Of a stretch of 64,000 bases of DNA, positions 30,161 to 38,983 are shown in pieces. Source of the stretch: JASHPR01 sp963749145. GTDB taxonomy: Bacteria; Actinomycetota; Actinomycetes; Streptosporangiales; Streptosporangiaceae. The notes under the pieces are model-generated. The model was not told the origin of the DNA and did no database searches. It worked only from the letters and a program-made list of their open reading frames with translations. Position 1 is the stretch's first letter. The number at the start of each line of letters is the position of its first letter. A program made the translations under genes and the position numbers. Location of the stretch: positions 1-64,000 of the forward strand of contig CAVVLN010000001.1 of the NCBI GenBank assembly GCA_963749145.1, in the 5' to 3' direction.

Positions 30161-31422
30161 TAGTGCGCTGTCCATGAACGTTTGCGGGGTTTGATCACGC
30201 GGCTTTGGGCCGTGGGCGGCCCCAGCGTTGCTGGCGTTCGCTGCGGATGCGGGCGCGTTCGCGGCGCTGGGCGGCCAGGACGTCGGGGTGGCGGGCGTTG
30301 GCGTTACGCCAGGCGAGGTAGTCCTGCAGACGGCGGGCGAGCACGGTGTGATTGGGGTGGTCCGAGCTGCCGATGGCAAAGGTGCGCAAGGGCCCGAATT
30401 GCGCTTCGATCGGGTTGGCCCACGACGCGCTGGTGGGCGTGAAGCACAGCCGCACCTTGTGCTTGCCCGCCCAGGCGCGGATCGCCGGGGTCTTGTTCGC
30501 CGACAGGTTGTCGGCGATCACGTAGATGGGAGCGCCGTCGGGGCGGGCTGCCCGGATGGACTTCAGCGCGGCCAGGGTGTGGTCGCCGCCCTTGCGGAGC
30601 CGGGTGATGCCCCACAGCTGGTCATCGCCGAGGGAGTAGCAGCCGTGGAAATAGCGGATGCCGTGCGTGCGGTGATAGGTCGCCGGCAGGCGGACGGGTT
30701 TCTTCTTCGCTGCCCAGCAGGTGCCGTGGCAGGGGCGGATCGATAACGGCCCGAACTGGTCAAAGGCGAAACACCGGTCCGCGAACGCGCTGGTCACGTG
30801 CTCGATCCGGTCCAGCTTGGCGTCCTTGTCCGGGTCAGCGGACTCCTTCCAGGTCCGGGTCCGCTGGAAGGAGACCTGCGCTGCGTGCAGGATCTGCCGC
30901 AGCCGCTCCCGCCCGATCCGCACCGGGTGCCTGGCATGACCGGCCAGGTAGGCGGCCAGCTTGCGCAAGCTCCAGTGCGTGAACGGCAAGCCCAGCTTCT
31001 CCGGGCGCGTGGTGGCCGCCGCGACGATGAACTCCACGTCCTCATCGCTGATCCGGCGGGGACGGCCTCCCGCCCACTGAGGGTCCAGCGCGGCCAGCCC
31101 CTTCTGGTTGAACGCGTGGACCACATCCCGGACGGTGTCCTCATCCGCCGCCACCAGCCGTGCGATCGCCGCCGCCGGCGTTCCCGACGCCGACGCCATG
31201 ATGATCATCGCCCGGCGGACCCGGACCGACTCATGCTTACCGCGGCGCACGATTTGCTGCAGCCGCCGCCCTTCCTGATCAGTTAGCCGCCGCGCCCGCA
31301 CCGGTTCTGCCATTCGCCACTCCCGCGCTCGACCTAGCACTCACGGGATCGAGTCTGGACCCAGCGCAGGACCCCCAGCGACGTGACACCTGACCCGGTG
31401 AACGTTCGTGGTCAGCGCACTA
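30161..31422. mobile_element. Complete IS630-family insertion sequence
   Basis: Inverted ends are clear: TAGTGCGCTGTCCATGAACG at the left and, on the other strand, TAGTGCGCTGACCACGAACG at the right (18 of 20 match, then weaker similarity). TA at 30161-30162 and 31421-31422 is the target duplication expected of IS630/Tc1-type elements. The element is about 1.26 kb with one transposase. It separates the sigma-factor gene from whatever used to be upstream. Confidence 0.88.
30195..31313 (-). CDS. IS630-family transposase
   Basis: 372-aa DDE transposase. An N-terminal HTH region (AAAIARLVAADEDTVRDVVH) is followed by a winged-helix linker region (GLPFTHWSLRKLAAYL). The catalytic core has the first Asp in CFAFDQFGPLS, the second in YVIADNLSANKT, and the Glu in WANPIEAQFGPL. 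Intact, so the element could be active. ATG 31313 with GGAG upstream is preferred over a GTG at 31340. Confidence 0.92.
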   Translation of the reverse strand: MAEPVRARRLTDQEGRRLQQIVRRGKHESVRVRRAMIIMASASGTPAAAIARLVAADEDTVRDVVHAFNQKGLAALDPQWAGGRPRRISDEDVEFIVAAATTRPEKLGLPFTHWSLRKLAAYLAGHARHPVRIGRERLRQILHAAQVSFQRTRTWKESADPDKDAKLDRIEHVTSAFADRCFAFDQFGPLSIRPCHGTCWAAKKKPVRLPATYHRTHGIRYFHGCYSLGDDQLWGITRLRKGGDHTLAALKSIRAARPDGAPIYVIADNLSANKTPAIRAWAGKHKVRLCFTPTSASWANPIEAQFGPLRTFAIGSSDHPNHTVLARRLQDYLAWRNANARHPDVLAAQRRERARIRSERQQRWGRPRPKAA

Positions 31423-31430
31423 GCTACTCG

Positions 31431-31538
31431 TCCGCTCTACCTGCATAGGCACCGGCCGCTCTACCCTGCATAGGCGGCACCGGCCGGCTCCACCCTGCAC
31501 AGGCACCGGCCGGCTCAGCCTGCATAGACACCGACCGC
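31431..31538. repeat. ~25-bp tandem repeat, four copies
   Basis: Four imperfect units of the form CCGGCTC(C/T)ACCCTGCATAGG plus CACCGG, immediately outside the right end of the IS630-type element. Non-coding; no gene lies between 31423 and 31712. Confidence 0.7.
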
Positions 31539-31657
31539 GGGGTGAACTGGGCGGTCGCCAGACGCCAGTTCTTCCTGCGGCTGCTCATCCGTCCCATCAT
31601 CTATGAAAGTTCAGCCGGCAACTTTCTGGCATGCTATGGATTGTCAGAGCGTGGTAG

Positions 31658-31680
31658 TATAATCGAACACGTAATCGAAC
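31658..31680 (+). promoter_or_regulatory. Candidate -10 element with direct repeat
   Basis: A TATAAT at 31658-31663 overlaps the first of two AATCGAAC repeats (31661-31668, 31673-31680; 12-base spacing), 50 bases before the DUF222/HNH gene. A properly spaced -35 is not evident. Confidence 0.35.
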
Positions 31681-31712
31681 CCACTGCCCGGTGAGGGGAG
31701 GACGCCCCGCTC

Positions 31713-33195
31713 GTGTGCGCACCCGGCCCGCCGCCCCCGCCGCCCGCGACCGCCGCCCAGGCGATCGCGATGGCCCGCGCCGGGCTGGGCTGGCTGGCTG
31801 CGGCGGACGCGACCGGGCTGACCAGCATTGAGCAGGCCGAGTGCCTGCGCGGGCTCGGGCAGGCCGAGGCGATGCACACCGCCGCCCGCTCCAAGGTGCT
31901 GGCCGCGTTCAGCGCCGCCGGCGGTTACGAAGACGACGGGCACGGCACCACCAGGACCTGGCTCAAATGGCAGACCCGGATCACCGCCAGCGCGGCCGGC
32001 GCGGCGGTGGGGTGGGCGCGGCGGCTGTCGGCGCATCCGGCGGTGGCCGGGGCGCTGGTCGCCGGGACGCTGTCGCCGTCGTGGGCGCGGCAGATCTGCG
32101 ACTGGACCGATCTGCTGCCCGAGGAGCACCGGGCCGACGCGGACCAGATCCTGCTCGGCGCGGCCGCCGCCGGCGCCGCCCTGGCCGACCTCGGCGCCCT
32201 GGCCGAGGAGATGCGGCGCCGGCTGGCCAAACCCGACCACGACGACGGTGACGGGTTCGCGGACCGGTGGGTGCGGCTGGAGACCACCTTCGGCGGCGCC
32301 GGGAAGCTCGACGGGGACCTGGCCCCCGGCTGCGCCGCGGCGCTGGGCGCGGTGCTGGATGCGCTGGGCAAGCGGGCCGGGCCGGAGGATCTGCGCAGCA
32401 AGGGCCAGCGTCAGCACGACGCCCTCGAGGAGGCGTGCCGGCGGCTGATCGCCGCCGGGGGGCTGCCCGAGCGGGCCGGGCAGCCCACCCAGATCCTGCT
32501 GCATTTGACTCTGGATCAGCTCCGCGGCCAGCCCGGCGCCGCCGATGCCGAAGCCGCCTGGCCGCGCCGCCGCGCCGCCGGGCGCGGACTGCGACGCCGC
32601 GATCGTCCCGGTCGTCACCGGCCGGGTGGACCCCGACGTGCTGGACCGGCTGGCCGCCGCCCTGCTGCGCGACCCCGGCCCCGGCGCCCGCCACCACGAC
32701 GACCCGGCCGCGGCCCGGCGGGCCCGGGCCGAGGATGACCGGCAGGCCCGGGCCGAGCGGGCCGCCCGGAAACTGATCATCACCGCCGCCGCCGACCTGC
32801 TCTCGGGACCCCGCGGCCTCGCCGCCTACCTGCGCACCCGGCTCACCGCCGACACCGTCGCCTCGGTCAGCCTGCCCCTGGACATCGGCACCGTCACCGA
32901 CACCATCCCGGTCCACCTGCGCCGCGCCGTCGCCGTCCGCGACCGGCACTGCCGCTTCCCGGGCTGCGATCAGCCGGTGGCGGCCTGCCAGCCGCACCAC
33001 CTCATCCCCCGCGCCCAGGGCGGGCCGACCTGCCTGACTAACCTCTTGCTCTTGTGTTCCTTCCACCATTTGATCGCCGTGCACCGGTGGGGCTGGGGCA
33101 TCACCTTGCACCCCGACGGCACCGTCACCGCCACCAGCCCCACCGGCGACCGCACCCTGCACAGCCACGGACCGCCCACCCCCGCCGCCGCCTGA
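31713..33195 (+). CDS. DUF222 / HNH endonuclease (13E12-repeat family), frameshifted
   Basis: About 494 aa. The N-terminal DUF222 region is recognisable (AARSKVLAAFSAAGGYEDDG, ITASAAGAAVGWARRL). The C-terminal HNH domain reads HCRFPGCDQPVAACQPHHLI followed by an LLLLCSFHHLIAVHRWGW segment. The frame changes near 32560, between the two domains. This family is multicopy in actinobacteria (REP13E12 in Mycobacterium) and is often found near mobile elements, as here; its function is not established. The start is GTG 31713, with GGGGAGG about 10 bases upstream. Confidence 0.78.
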
Positions 33196-33293
33196 CCGGC
33201 GGACAGCGCCACGCTGACGCGGAAGCGCCAACGCCGCCTCGTGACACCCGAGGGTTTGCTCGGCGGCGTCCCCCTTCTTCGAACCGCCTGTCG

Positions 33294-34608
33294 TCAGGCG
33301 GGCTCGATGCTCAGTTCGGCGGTTGGCGGCTGCGCCGATCCGAAATCCCGGAACTCTCGCTGCGAGAGCGCGCCGAGGATCGCCAGCGCCAGGGAGGCCC
33401 CGGCCACCGGGAAGAACGGGGTCGGCCCGATGTGGCGGACCAGCAGCCCGGATACCGCCACCGAGAGCGGGAAGGTGCCCATCCCGGCCAGCATCACCAC
33501 GCTCATCACCCGGCCGAGTAGCTGAGGCGGCGCCCATCGCTGGAGCAGCGTCAGGAAGATGACGTTGCCGAGGCCGTTGCAGGCACCGAATATGAACGTT
33601 GCCACCGCCGCGCCGGCAAGACCGCCCAGGAACGGGATGACGGCCACCGCCAGCGCCTCGGTCAGGAAGCACGCGCTGGCCACCAGCGCCGGGCGGTCGG
33701 CCTTGCCGCCGCGGGCGGCGGCCAGCGTTCCGGCCACGGCGCCGACGCCCAGGCAGGCGATCAGCGCTCCGTAGCCGCCCGCGCCGAATCGGGCGTGGGC
33801 GAGCACGGGCAGGGCCACCTCGAAGGTTCCGCCGAACGCGAGGTTGGCCGCGATCACTACCACGACGATGACCTGCAGGATGCGCGCCCGCCGCAGCAGA
33901 GACCAAGGGTTTCGCTGGTGGCGCTTGGCGCTGGTGTCCGGGGGCCGTGTCGGGGCTAGCATCGGCCGGTTCGGTGGCGCTGGGCCGCCCGGCCGCTGTC
34001 GCCGCCTTGGCGCGGATCAGGGCCAGGCTCGCCGCCGAGACCGCGAACGAGGCCGCATCGACGGCGAAGGCCGGGGCGGACCCGGCCGACGCGACCAGCA
34101 AACCACCCAGGACCGGGCCCGCGACGCTGCCCGCTTCGACCGCGGCGTAGTTGATCGCGTTGCCGGCCTGAAGATGTTCCGGGGCGAGCAGGGACGGCAT
34201 GATCGCGAACGAGGCCGGTATGAACAGCCCCTCTCCGGCGCCGAGCAGCGCGGCGAGCGGCCCGAGCAGAGCGAGCGACGCCACGTGCCGGGCCGCGAGC
34301 ACCGTCAGCGCGGCGACGAGCCCGCAGCGCGCGGTGTCGGCCGCCAGCATGATCGCGCGGGACCCGACCTTGTCGGCGAGCCAGCCGCCGAGGGGGATGA
34401 AGACCGTCCGCGGGACGCCGTAGCAGGCCAGCACGGTGCCGAGCGGGACCGGCCCGCCGTGCGTGGACAGCACCAGCCAGGGCAGCGCGACCGCGTAGCA
34501 GTAGTCACCGACGGTCGAGGTGAACTGTCCGGTCGCCAGCAGCCGGAAGTTCCGGTTGGACAGCGGCTCGCTCCGGAGCGCGGCCCGGACGCTCGCCGCG
34601 GCGGTCAC
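33294..34608 (-). CDS. MFS efflux transporter (frameshifted)
   Basis: About 438-aa major facilitator protein of the enterobactin-exporter/macrolide-efflux-like group, with about 12 helices. The N-terminal half includes FRLLATGQFTSTVGDYCYAV and GGWLADKVGSRAIMLAADTA; after a frame change near 33950 the second half continues with RILQVIVVVVIAANLAFGG and LLGRVMSVVMLAGMG. The start is GTG 34608, sharing a GTGA overlap with the stop of the ArsR-type gene, so the two are coupled: a regulator-exporter operon. Confidence 0.83.
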
Positions 34609-35270
34609 GCCATGCCGCCGGGATCGAACCAGGGGATCAGGTCCAGAGTGACGTGCACGCGCCGGGCCCCCGGCGGCCGGTCCGCCGGGTCGAGGCGGCG
34701 GTAGCGGGCGGCCAGGTCCCGGACCTGGCCGACCAGCGCGGTGAGCTCGCCGGCGGTGAGGTGCAGAACGTCCTGCTGGGTGCCGGCGGCCTTGCGCCAC
34801 TCGGGCGGGTAGTCGGACTCGGTGTCGAGGTACTGGGCCCGCACTTCCTCGAACCTTGTGTGCAGGCTCTCCATGAGCAGCAGCCGGGCAGCGCGCACCG
34901 ATGCGGGCTCCTCCGGCTCGTCATCGAGCGAGAACGAGATGACCCGGGCCCGCCAGGGGTGGTGCCGGCCGTCGGCCGCGCTCTCCCGGTCCTCCTCGAC
35001 AAAGCCGTACCGGGCCAGGGCACGCAGGTGATAGCTGCAGGCCGACGGGGACAGCCCGGCGATCTCGGCGCACTCGGTGGCGGTGGCCGGGCCGTCCAGG
35101 GCCAGGTGCTGCATGATCGCGATCCGCGCGGGATGGGCCAGTGCGCGCATCACCCGCGGGTCAGTGATCTTGAGGGGGTTCTCGGGCGTGCCGGGACGTT
35201 CGCCGGTCGGCTCCGGCGGGCCGGGCTCGGCAGCGCCCGTCCCGGGATCCTGGGGAGCGGTCTCGCTCAC
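34605..35270 (-). CDS. ArsR-family winged-helix regulator
   Basis: 221-aa regulator. The winged-helix domain (residues ~35-110) has the ArsR signature ALAHPARIAIMQHLALDGP and recognition helix EIAGLSPSACSYHLRALARY. No Cys-rich metal site is seen, so it probably responds to an organic ligand through the long C-terminal region. It is the first gene of an operon with the MFS exporter. A perfect palindrome lies 46-71 bases upstream of its start, suggesting autoregulation. Confidence 0.88.
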   Translation of the reverse strand: MSETAPQDPGTGAAEPGPPEPTGERPGTPENPLKITDPRVMRALAHPARIAIMQHLALDGPATATECAEIAGLSPSACSYHLRALARYGFVEEDRESAADGRHHPWRARVISFSLDDEPEEPASVRAARLLLMESLHTRFEEVRAQYLDTESDYPPEWRKAAGTQQDVLHLTAGELTALVGQVRDLAARYRRLDPADRPPGARRVHVTLDLIPWFDPGGMA

Positions 35271-35315
35271 CGGATGCTCGCCTGTCCGATTATGAAAGAC
35301 ATACTGTGAAATATA

Positions 35316-35341
35316 AGTTGTGAAGCATTCCCTTCACAACT
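35316..35341. promoter_or_regulatory. Perfect 10-bp inverted repeat, likely ArsR-type operator
   Basis: AGTTGTGAAG and CTTCACAACT flank a 6-base spacer, upstream of the ArsR-MFS operon. A further TGTGAA half-site lies at 35305-35310, 15 bases from the equivalent position in the palindrome. The AT-rich character stands out against the background. Confidence 0.62.
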
Positions 35342-35347
35342 GACTGG

Positions 35348-35500
35348 CTGGGTGCGGGCGTGCGTTGGGGCTGGCCGTGGGCGCGGGCGCACCTGGCTGC
35401 GGGCGGGCGTTTGGGCTGGCCGTGGGCGCGGGCGCACCTGGGTGCGGGCGTGCGTTTGGGCTGGCTGTGGGCGCGGGCGCGCGTTAGGGCTGACCGTGGC
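35348..35500. repeat. 45-bp tandem repeat, about 3.4 copies
   Basis: Units begin TGGGTGCGGGCGTGCGTT or TGGCTGCGGGCGGGCGTT and contain GGCTGGCCGTGGGCGCGGGC. They fill most of the 280-base spacer between the ArsR gene and the acyl-CoA dehydrogenase. Non-coding. Confidence 0.8.
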
Positions 35501-35623
35501 GGCCGGGCCCGTTTAGGGCCGGTTGGCTGAATGTTGAGTCAGATGGCGGCCGGGTGGGCACGCGTTAGTTTCGCCGTGCGGCTTTGGGCCGTGCGGCTTT
35601 GGAACCGACGGCAGGGGCGGGCG

Positions 35624-36768
35624 ATGCAGCGGGACATCTTCACCGGCGAGCACGAAGCGTTCCGCGACATGGTGCGGCAGTTCATCAAGGTGGAGATCGC
35701 CCCGTACCACGAGCAGTGGGAGCAGGACGGCATGGTGTCCCGGGACGTGTGGCTGGCGGCCGGGCAGGCGGGGCTGCTCGGGATCGACATGGACGAGAAG
35801 TACGGCGGCGGCGGGAACCCCGACTACCGGTACTACCTGATCATGAACGAGGAGCTGGCCCGGGCTGGCGCGCACGGGCCCGGCTTCTCGGTGCACAACG
35901 ACATCAACGGCCAGTACCTGCAGCGGCTGGCCAGCCCGCCGGCAGCGCGAGCGCTGGCTGCCCGGGCTACTGCAGCGGCGAGATCATCACCGCGATCGCG
36001 ATGAGCGAGCCGGGCAGGCAGCGACCTGCAGGGGATCCGGACCTCGGCGGTGCGCGACGGCGACCATTACGTGCTCAACGGGCAGAAGACGTTCATCTCC
36101 AACGGCCAGCTGGCCGACCTGGTGATCGTGGTAGCGCCGCACCGAGCCCGGATGCCGGCTACCAGGGGATCAGCCTGCTGGTGGTCGAGCGCGGCATGGA
36201 CGGCTTCGAGCGCGGCCGCAACCTGGAGAAGGTCGGCATGCACGCCCAGGACACCTCGGAGCTGTTTTTCACCGACGTGCGGGTGCCGGCCGGGAACCTG
36301 CTCGGGGAGGAGGGCGGCGGGTTCATCGCGCTGATGCAGAACCTGCCGCGGGAGCGGGTCGCGATCGGCACCACCGCGCTGGCCGGGGCCGAGAAGGTGT
36401 TCGAGGACACGCTGGAGTACTGCAAGCAGCGGCAGGCGTTCGGGCGGCCGATCGGCCGGTTCCAGCACAACCGGTTCGTGCTGGCCGAGATGGCCACCGA
36501 GCTCGCGGTGGCGCGCGCGTTCACCGACAAGGCCGTGATGGAGCACAACGCCGGCCGGCTGTCGAACGAGGACGCCTCGATGCTCAAGTGGTGGGACACC
36601 GAGCTGTGCAACCGGGTGGTGGACCGGTGCGTGCAGCTGCACGGCGGCTACGGCTACATGCTGGAGTACCCGGTGGCGCGGGCGTACCAGGACGGCCGGG
36701 TGCAGACGATCTTCGGCGGCACGACGGAGATCATGAAGGAGATCATCGGCCGCGGGCTGGGCGTGTAG
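35624..36768 (+). pseudogene. Acyl-CoA dehydrogenase, broken by several clustered indels
   Basis: FAD flavoprotein that would introduce a trans-2,3 double bond in an acyl-CoA. Intact pieces: MQRDIFTGEHEAFRDMVRQF at the N-terminus, ITAIAMSEPG, DGDHYVLNGQKTFISNGQ (flavin site), VQLHGGYGYMLEYP and QTIFGGTTEIMKEIIGRGLG at the C-terminus. At least four frame changes fall between 35940 and 36165: an extra G in CCCGGGCTAC, lost bases in GAGCCGGGCAGGCAGC, and extra C and G near 36139 and 36155. Either a decaying gene or a poorly sequenced stretch. The C-terminal 200 residues are intact. Confidence 0.8.
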
Positions 36769-36869
36769 CGCGGAAAGGGCTGATGGGGCGTCCGCCGGGA
36801 CTCCCGGGCTCGGCCGCCCGGCTGGACTGGGCCGGGCGGTGCCTAAGCGTGATGGCGACACATCGTGAT

Positions 36870-37632
36870 GCCGGCGGGAGATCACGGCTCGCTCGCCGCG
36901 GGCGGTGGTCAGCACCTCGACCCCCGGGCCGAAGTACGGCCGGAGCACCTCGTCGCGCAGCACACCGGGCGGCGGTCCGCTGGCGGCCACGCGGCCGCCG
37001 TCCAGCAGCAGCAGCCGGTCCGCGAACTGCCCGGCCAGGGTGAGGTCGTGCACCGCAGACAGCACCGTCAGTGACCGCTCCCGGCGCAGTGTGTCCACCA
37101 GTTCCAGCGCGTCGACCCGGCGGCCGAGGTCCAGCGCGCTGGTCGGCTCGTCGAGCAGCAGGACCGGCGCCTGCTGGGCCAGGGCCCGGGCCAGCACCAG
37201 CCGTTGCAGCTCGCCGCCGGACAGCGTCCGCAGCGCCCGGCCCGCGAGCTCGGTGAGCCCCAGCCGGTCGATGAGCTCGGCGCTGATCTGCCGGTCGTCG
37301 TCGGTCTCGACGCGCAAGTAGCCGATGTGCGGGGTGCGGCCGAGCAGGACGTAGTCGCCGACGGTCATGTCCGGCGGCAGCTGCGGCCGCTGCGGCACGT
37401 AGGCGACCAGGCGGGCCAGGGCGCGCCGGGACAGCCCGGCGGTGGGCTGCCCGCCGACCTCGATGCGGCCGTCGAAGCGGACCTGGCGGGCGACCGCCTG
37501 CAGCAGGGTGGTCTTGCCCGCGCCGTTGGGGCCGATGAGGCCCAGCCACTCGCCGTCCGCGGCGCGATCGGTGACCCCCTCCAGCGCCACGGTCGCGCCG
37601 TAGCAGACCCGGACCGCCTCCAGGCCGATCAC
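36870..37632 (-). CDS. btuD: Cobalamin ABC transporter ATP-binding protein
   Basis: ATPase of a FecCD-type importer. Walker A is GLIGPNGAGKTTLLQAVARQ, signature LSGGELQRLVLARALAQ, Walker B VLLLDEPTSALDL, H-loop AVHDLTLA. The domain ends near residue 250 (about 36880). The frame has no early stop and remains open antisense to the acyl-CoA dehydrogenase down to 36067, so the given end is an estimate and an indel probably removed the stop. GTG 37632 is the start. Third gene of the B12-riboswitch operon. Confidence 0.85.
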
Positions 37633-37644
37633 GACCGGCTCCGG

Positions 37645-37770
37645 CGGATCACGACGCGGCTCCGGCGGATCACGACGCGGCCCCGGCGGATCACGACCGG
37701 CCCCGGCGGATCACGACCGGCCCCGGCGGATCACGGCCGGCCCCGGCGGATCACAACCTGGCGGATCACG
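37645..37770. repeat. 20-21-bp tandem repeat, ~7 copies, spanning the btuC/btuD junction
   Basis: Units of CCGGCGGATCACGACCGGCC recur at 21, 21, 20, 20, 20 and 15 bases. On the coding strand each contains GTGATCCGCC. The btuC stop lies in the first such motif and the btuD GTG ATC start lies just after the last, as if a GTGA stop/start overlap had been expanded. Confidence 0.85.
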
Positions 37771-38983
37771 ACAGGTCCCGGCGGGTGCGGCGGGACCGCA
37801 GCACGTACAGGAAGAACGGGGCCCCGATGGCCGCGGTGATCACGGTCAGCGGCACCTCGGCCGGCGCCTGGACCGTGCGGGCCGCGACGTCGGCCAGGAC
37901 CAGGAACGCGGCGCCGCCGACCATCGAGACCGGTAGCACGATCCGGTAGCTCGAGCCGGCCGCTAGCCGCACCGTGTGCGGCACGATGATCCCCACGAAG
38001 CCGATCAGCCCGCTCACCGCGACCGCGGCGGCGGTGCCGAGCGTGGCGGCCAGCACCACGGTCAGCCGCAGCCGGGCCACGTTCACGCCCAGGCTGCCCG
38101 CCTCGGCCTCGCCGACCCGCAGCACGTCGAGCAGCCGCCGGTGGGCCAGCAGCAGCCCGGCGGAGACGACGACGTACGGAAGGACCAGCGTGACGTCCGA
38201 CCACGACGCCAGCGACAGCTCGCCGAGTATCCAGGAGTAGATCTGCTGCAGCGCCTGAGTGCTCTGCTGCTGCAGGTACTCCTGGACCGCGGTGAGCAGT
38301 GCGGCGACCGCGACGCCGGCCAGCACGATCGACGCCGTGCTGCCGCCGATGCCCGGTGACTCGCCGCCGCGGCCCGCGCCGGAGCCGAGCACGTAGGTGA
38401 CCGTGACCGCGCCCACCGCACCGAGGAACGCGACCGGCGGCAGCAGGCTGGGGCTGGCCCCGCCGACGATGACCAGGGTCGCGCCCAGGCCGGCCCCGGC
38501 CGCCACCCCGAGCAGGTACGGATCGGCCAGCGGGTTGCGGAAGACGCCCTGGTAGGCAGCGCCGCCGCCGGCCAGCATCGCACCGACCAGCGCGCCCAGG
38601 ATCACCCGGGGCAGCCGGATCTGCCAGACGATCGCGGTGTCGATCGGCGGCACCGACAGCGCCGGGTGCCACGGCAGCCTGACCAGCAGCGTCTCCGCGA
38701 CCGTGACCGGCGACAGGTCGGCTGGCCCGACCGACACCCCGACCGCCAGCGCGACGATCAGCGCGGCCAGCGCGATCGCGAGCGGGCGCCCGGGCCGGAC
38801 CCGGCCCAGGCTGGTCCGCCGTGCCCCGGCCTTCTCGTCCGGCGCGGCGCCCTCGAGCGTCCCGGCGACCCCAGGAGTCCCGACGGCCCCGGCCGCCCCA
38901 GCGGTCCCGGCGATCCCCGCCGCTCCGGCTGTTCCGGCCGTTTCAGTCGTCTCGGCCGCCTTTCGCTCGGCGGCCGCGGTCAC
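37766..38983 (-). CDS. btuC: Cobalamin ABC transporter permease (FecCD family)
   Basis: 405-aa inner-membrane permease with about ten transmembrane helices. Family motifs: IRLPRVILGALVGAMLAGGG, AYQGVFRNPLADPYLLGVAA and GLIGFVGIIVPHTVRLAAGS. A ~70-residue N-terminal extension is low complexity, rich in short TAGTAGAAG-type repeats. The start is GTG 38983, overlapping the btuF stop (GTGA), so the genes are coupled. The B12 riboswitch upstream of btuF supports cobalamin as substrate; iron-siderophore permeases look alike. Confidence 0.9.
   Translation of the reverse strand: MTAAAERKAAETTETAGTAGAAGIAGTAGAAGAVGTPGVAGTLEGAAPDEKAGARRTSLGRVRPGRPLAIALAALIVALAVGVSVGPADLSPVTVAETLLVRLPWHPALSVPPIDTAIVWQIRLPRVILGALVGAMLAGGGAAYQGVFRNPLADPYLLGVAAGAGLGATLVIVGGASPSLLPPVAFLGAVGAVTVTYVLGSGAGRGGESPGIGGSTASIVLAGVAVAALLTAVQEYLQQQSTQALQQIYSWILGELSLASWSDVTLVLPYVVVSAGLLLAHRRLLDVLRVGEAEAGSLGVNVARLRLTVVLAATLGTAAAVAVSGLIGFVGIIVPHTVRLAAGSSYRIVLPVSMVGGAAFLVLADVAARTVQAPAEVPLTVITAAIGAPFFLYVLRSRRTRRDLS

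Noticed and set aside
36067..36869. Extension of the btuD frame antisense through the acyl-CoA dehydrogenase
   Set aside because: Conserved ATPase sequence stops at about residue 250; the rest mirrors the dehydrogenase and is open only because GC-rich antisense frames rarely contain stops.
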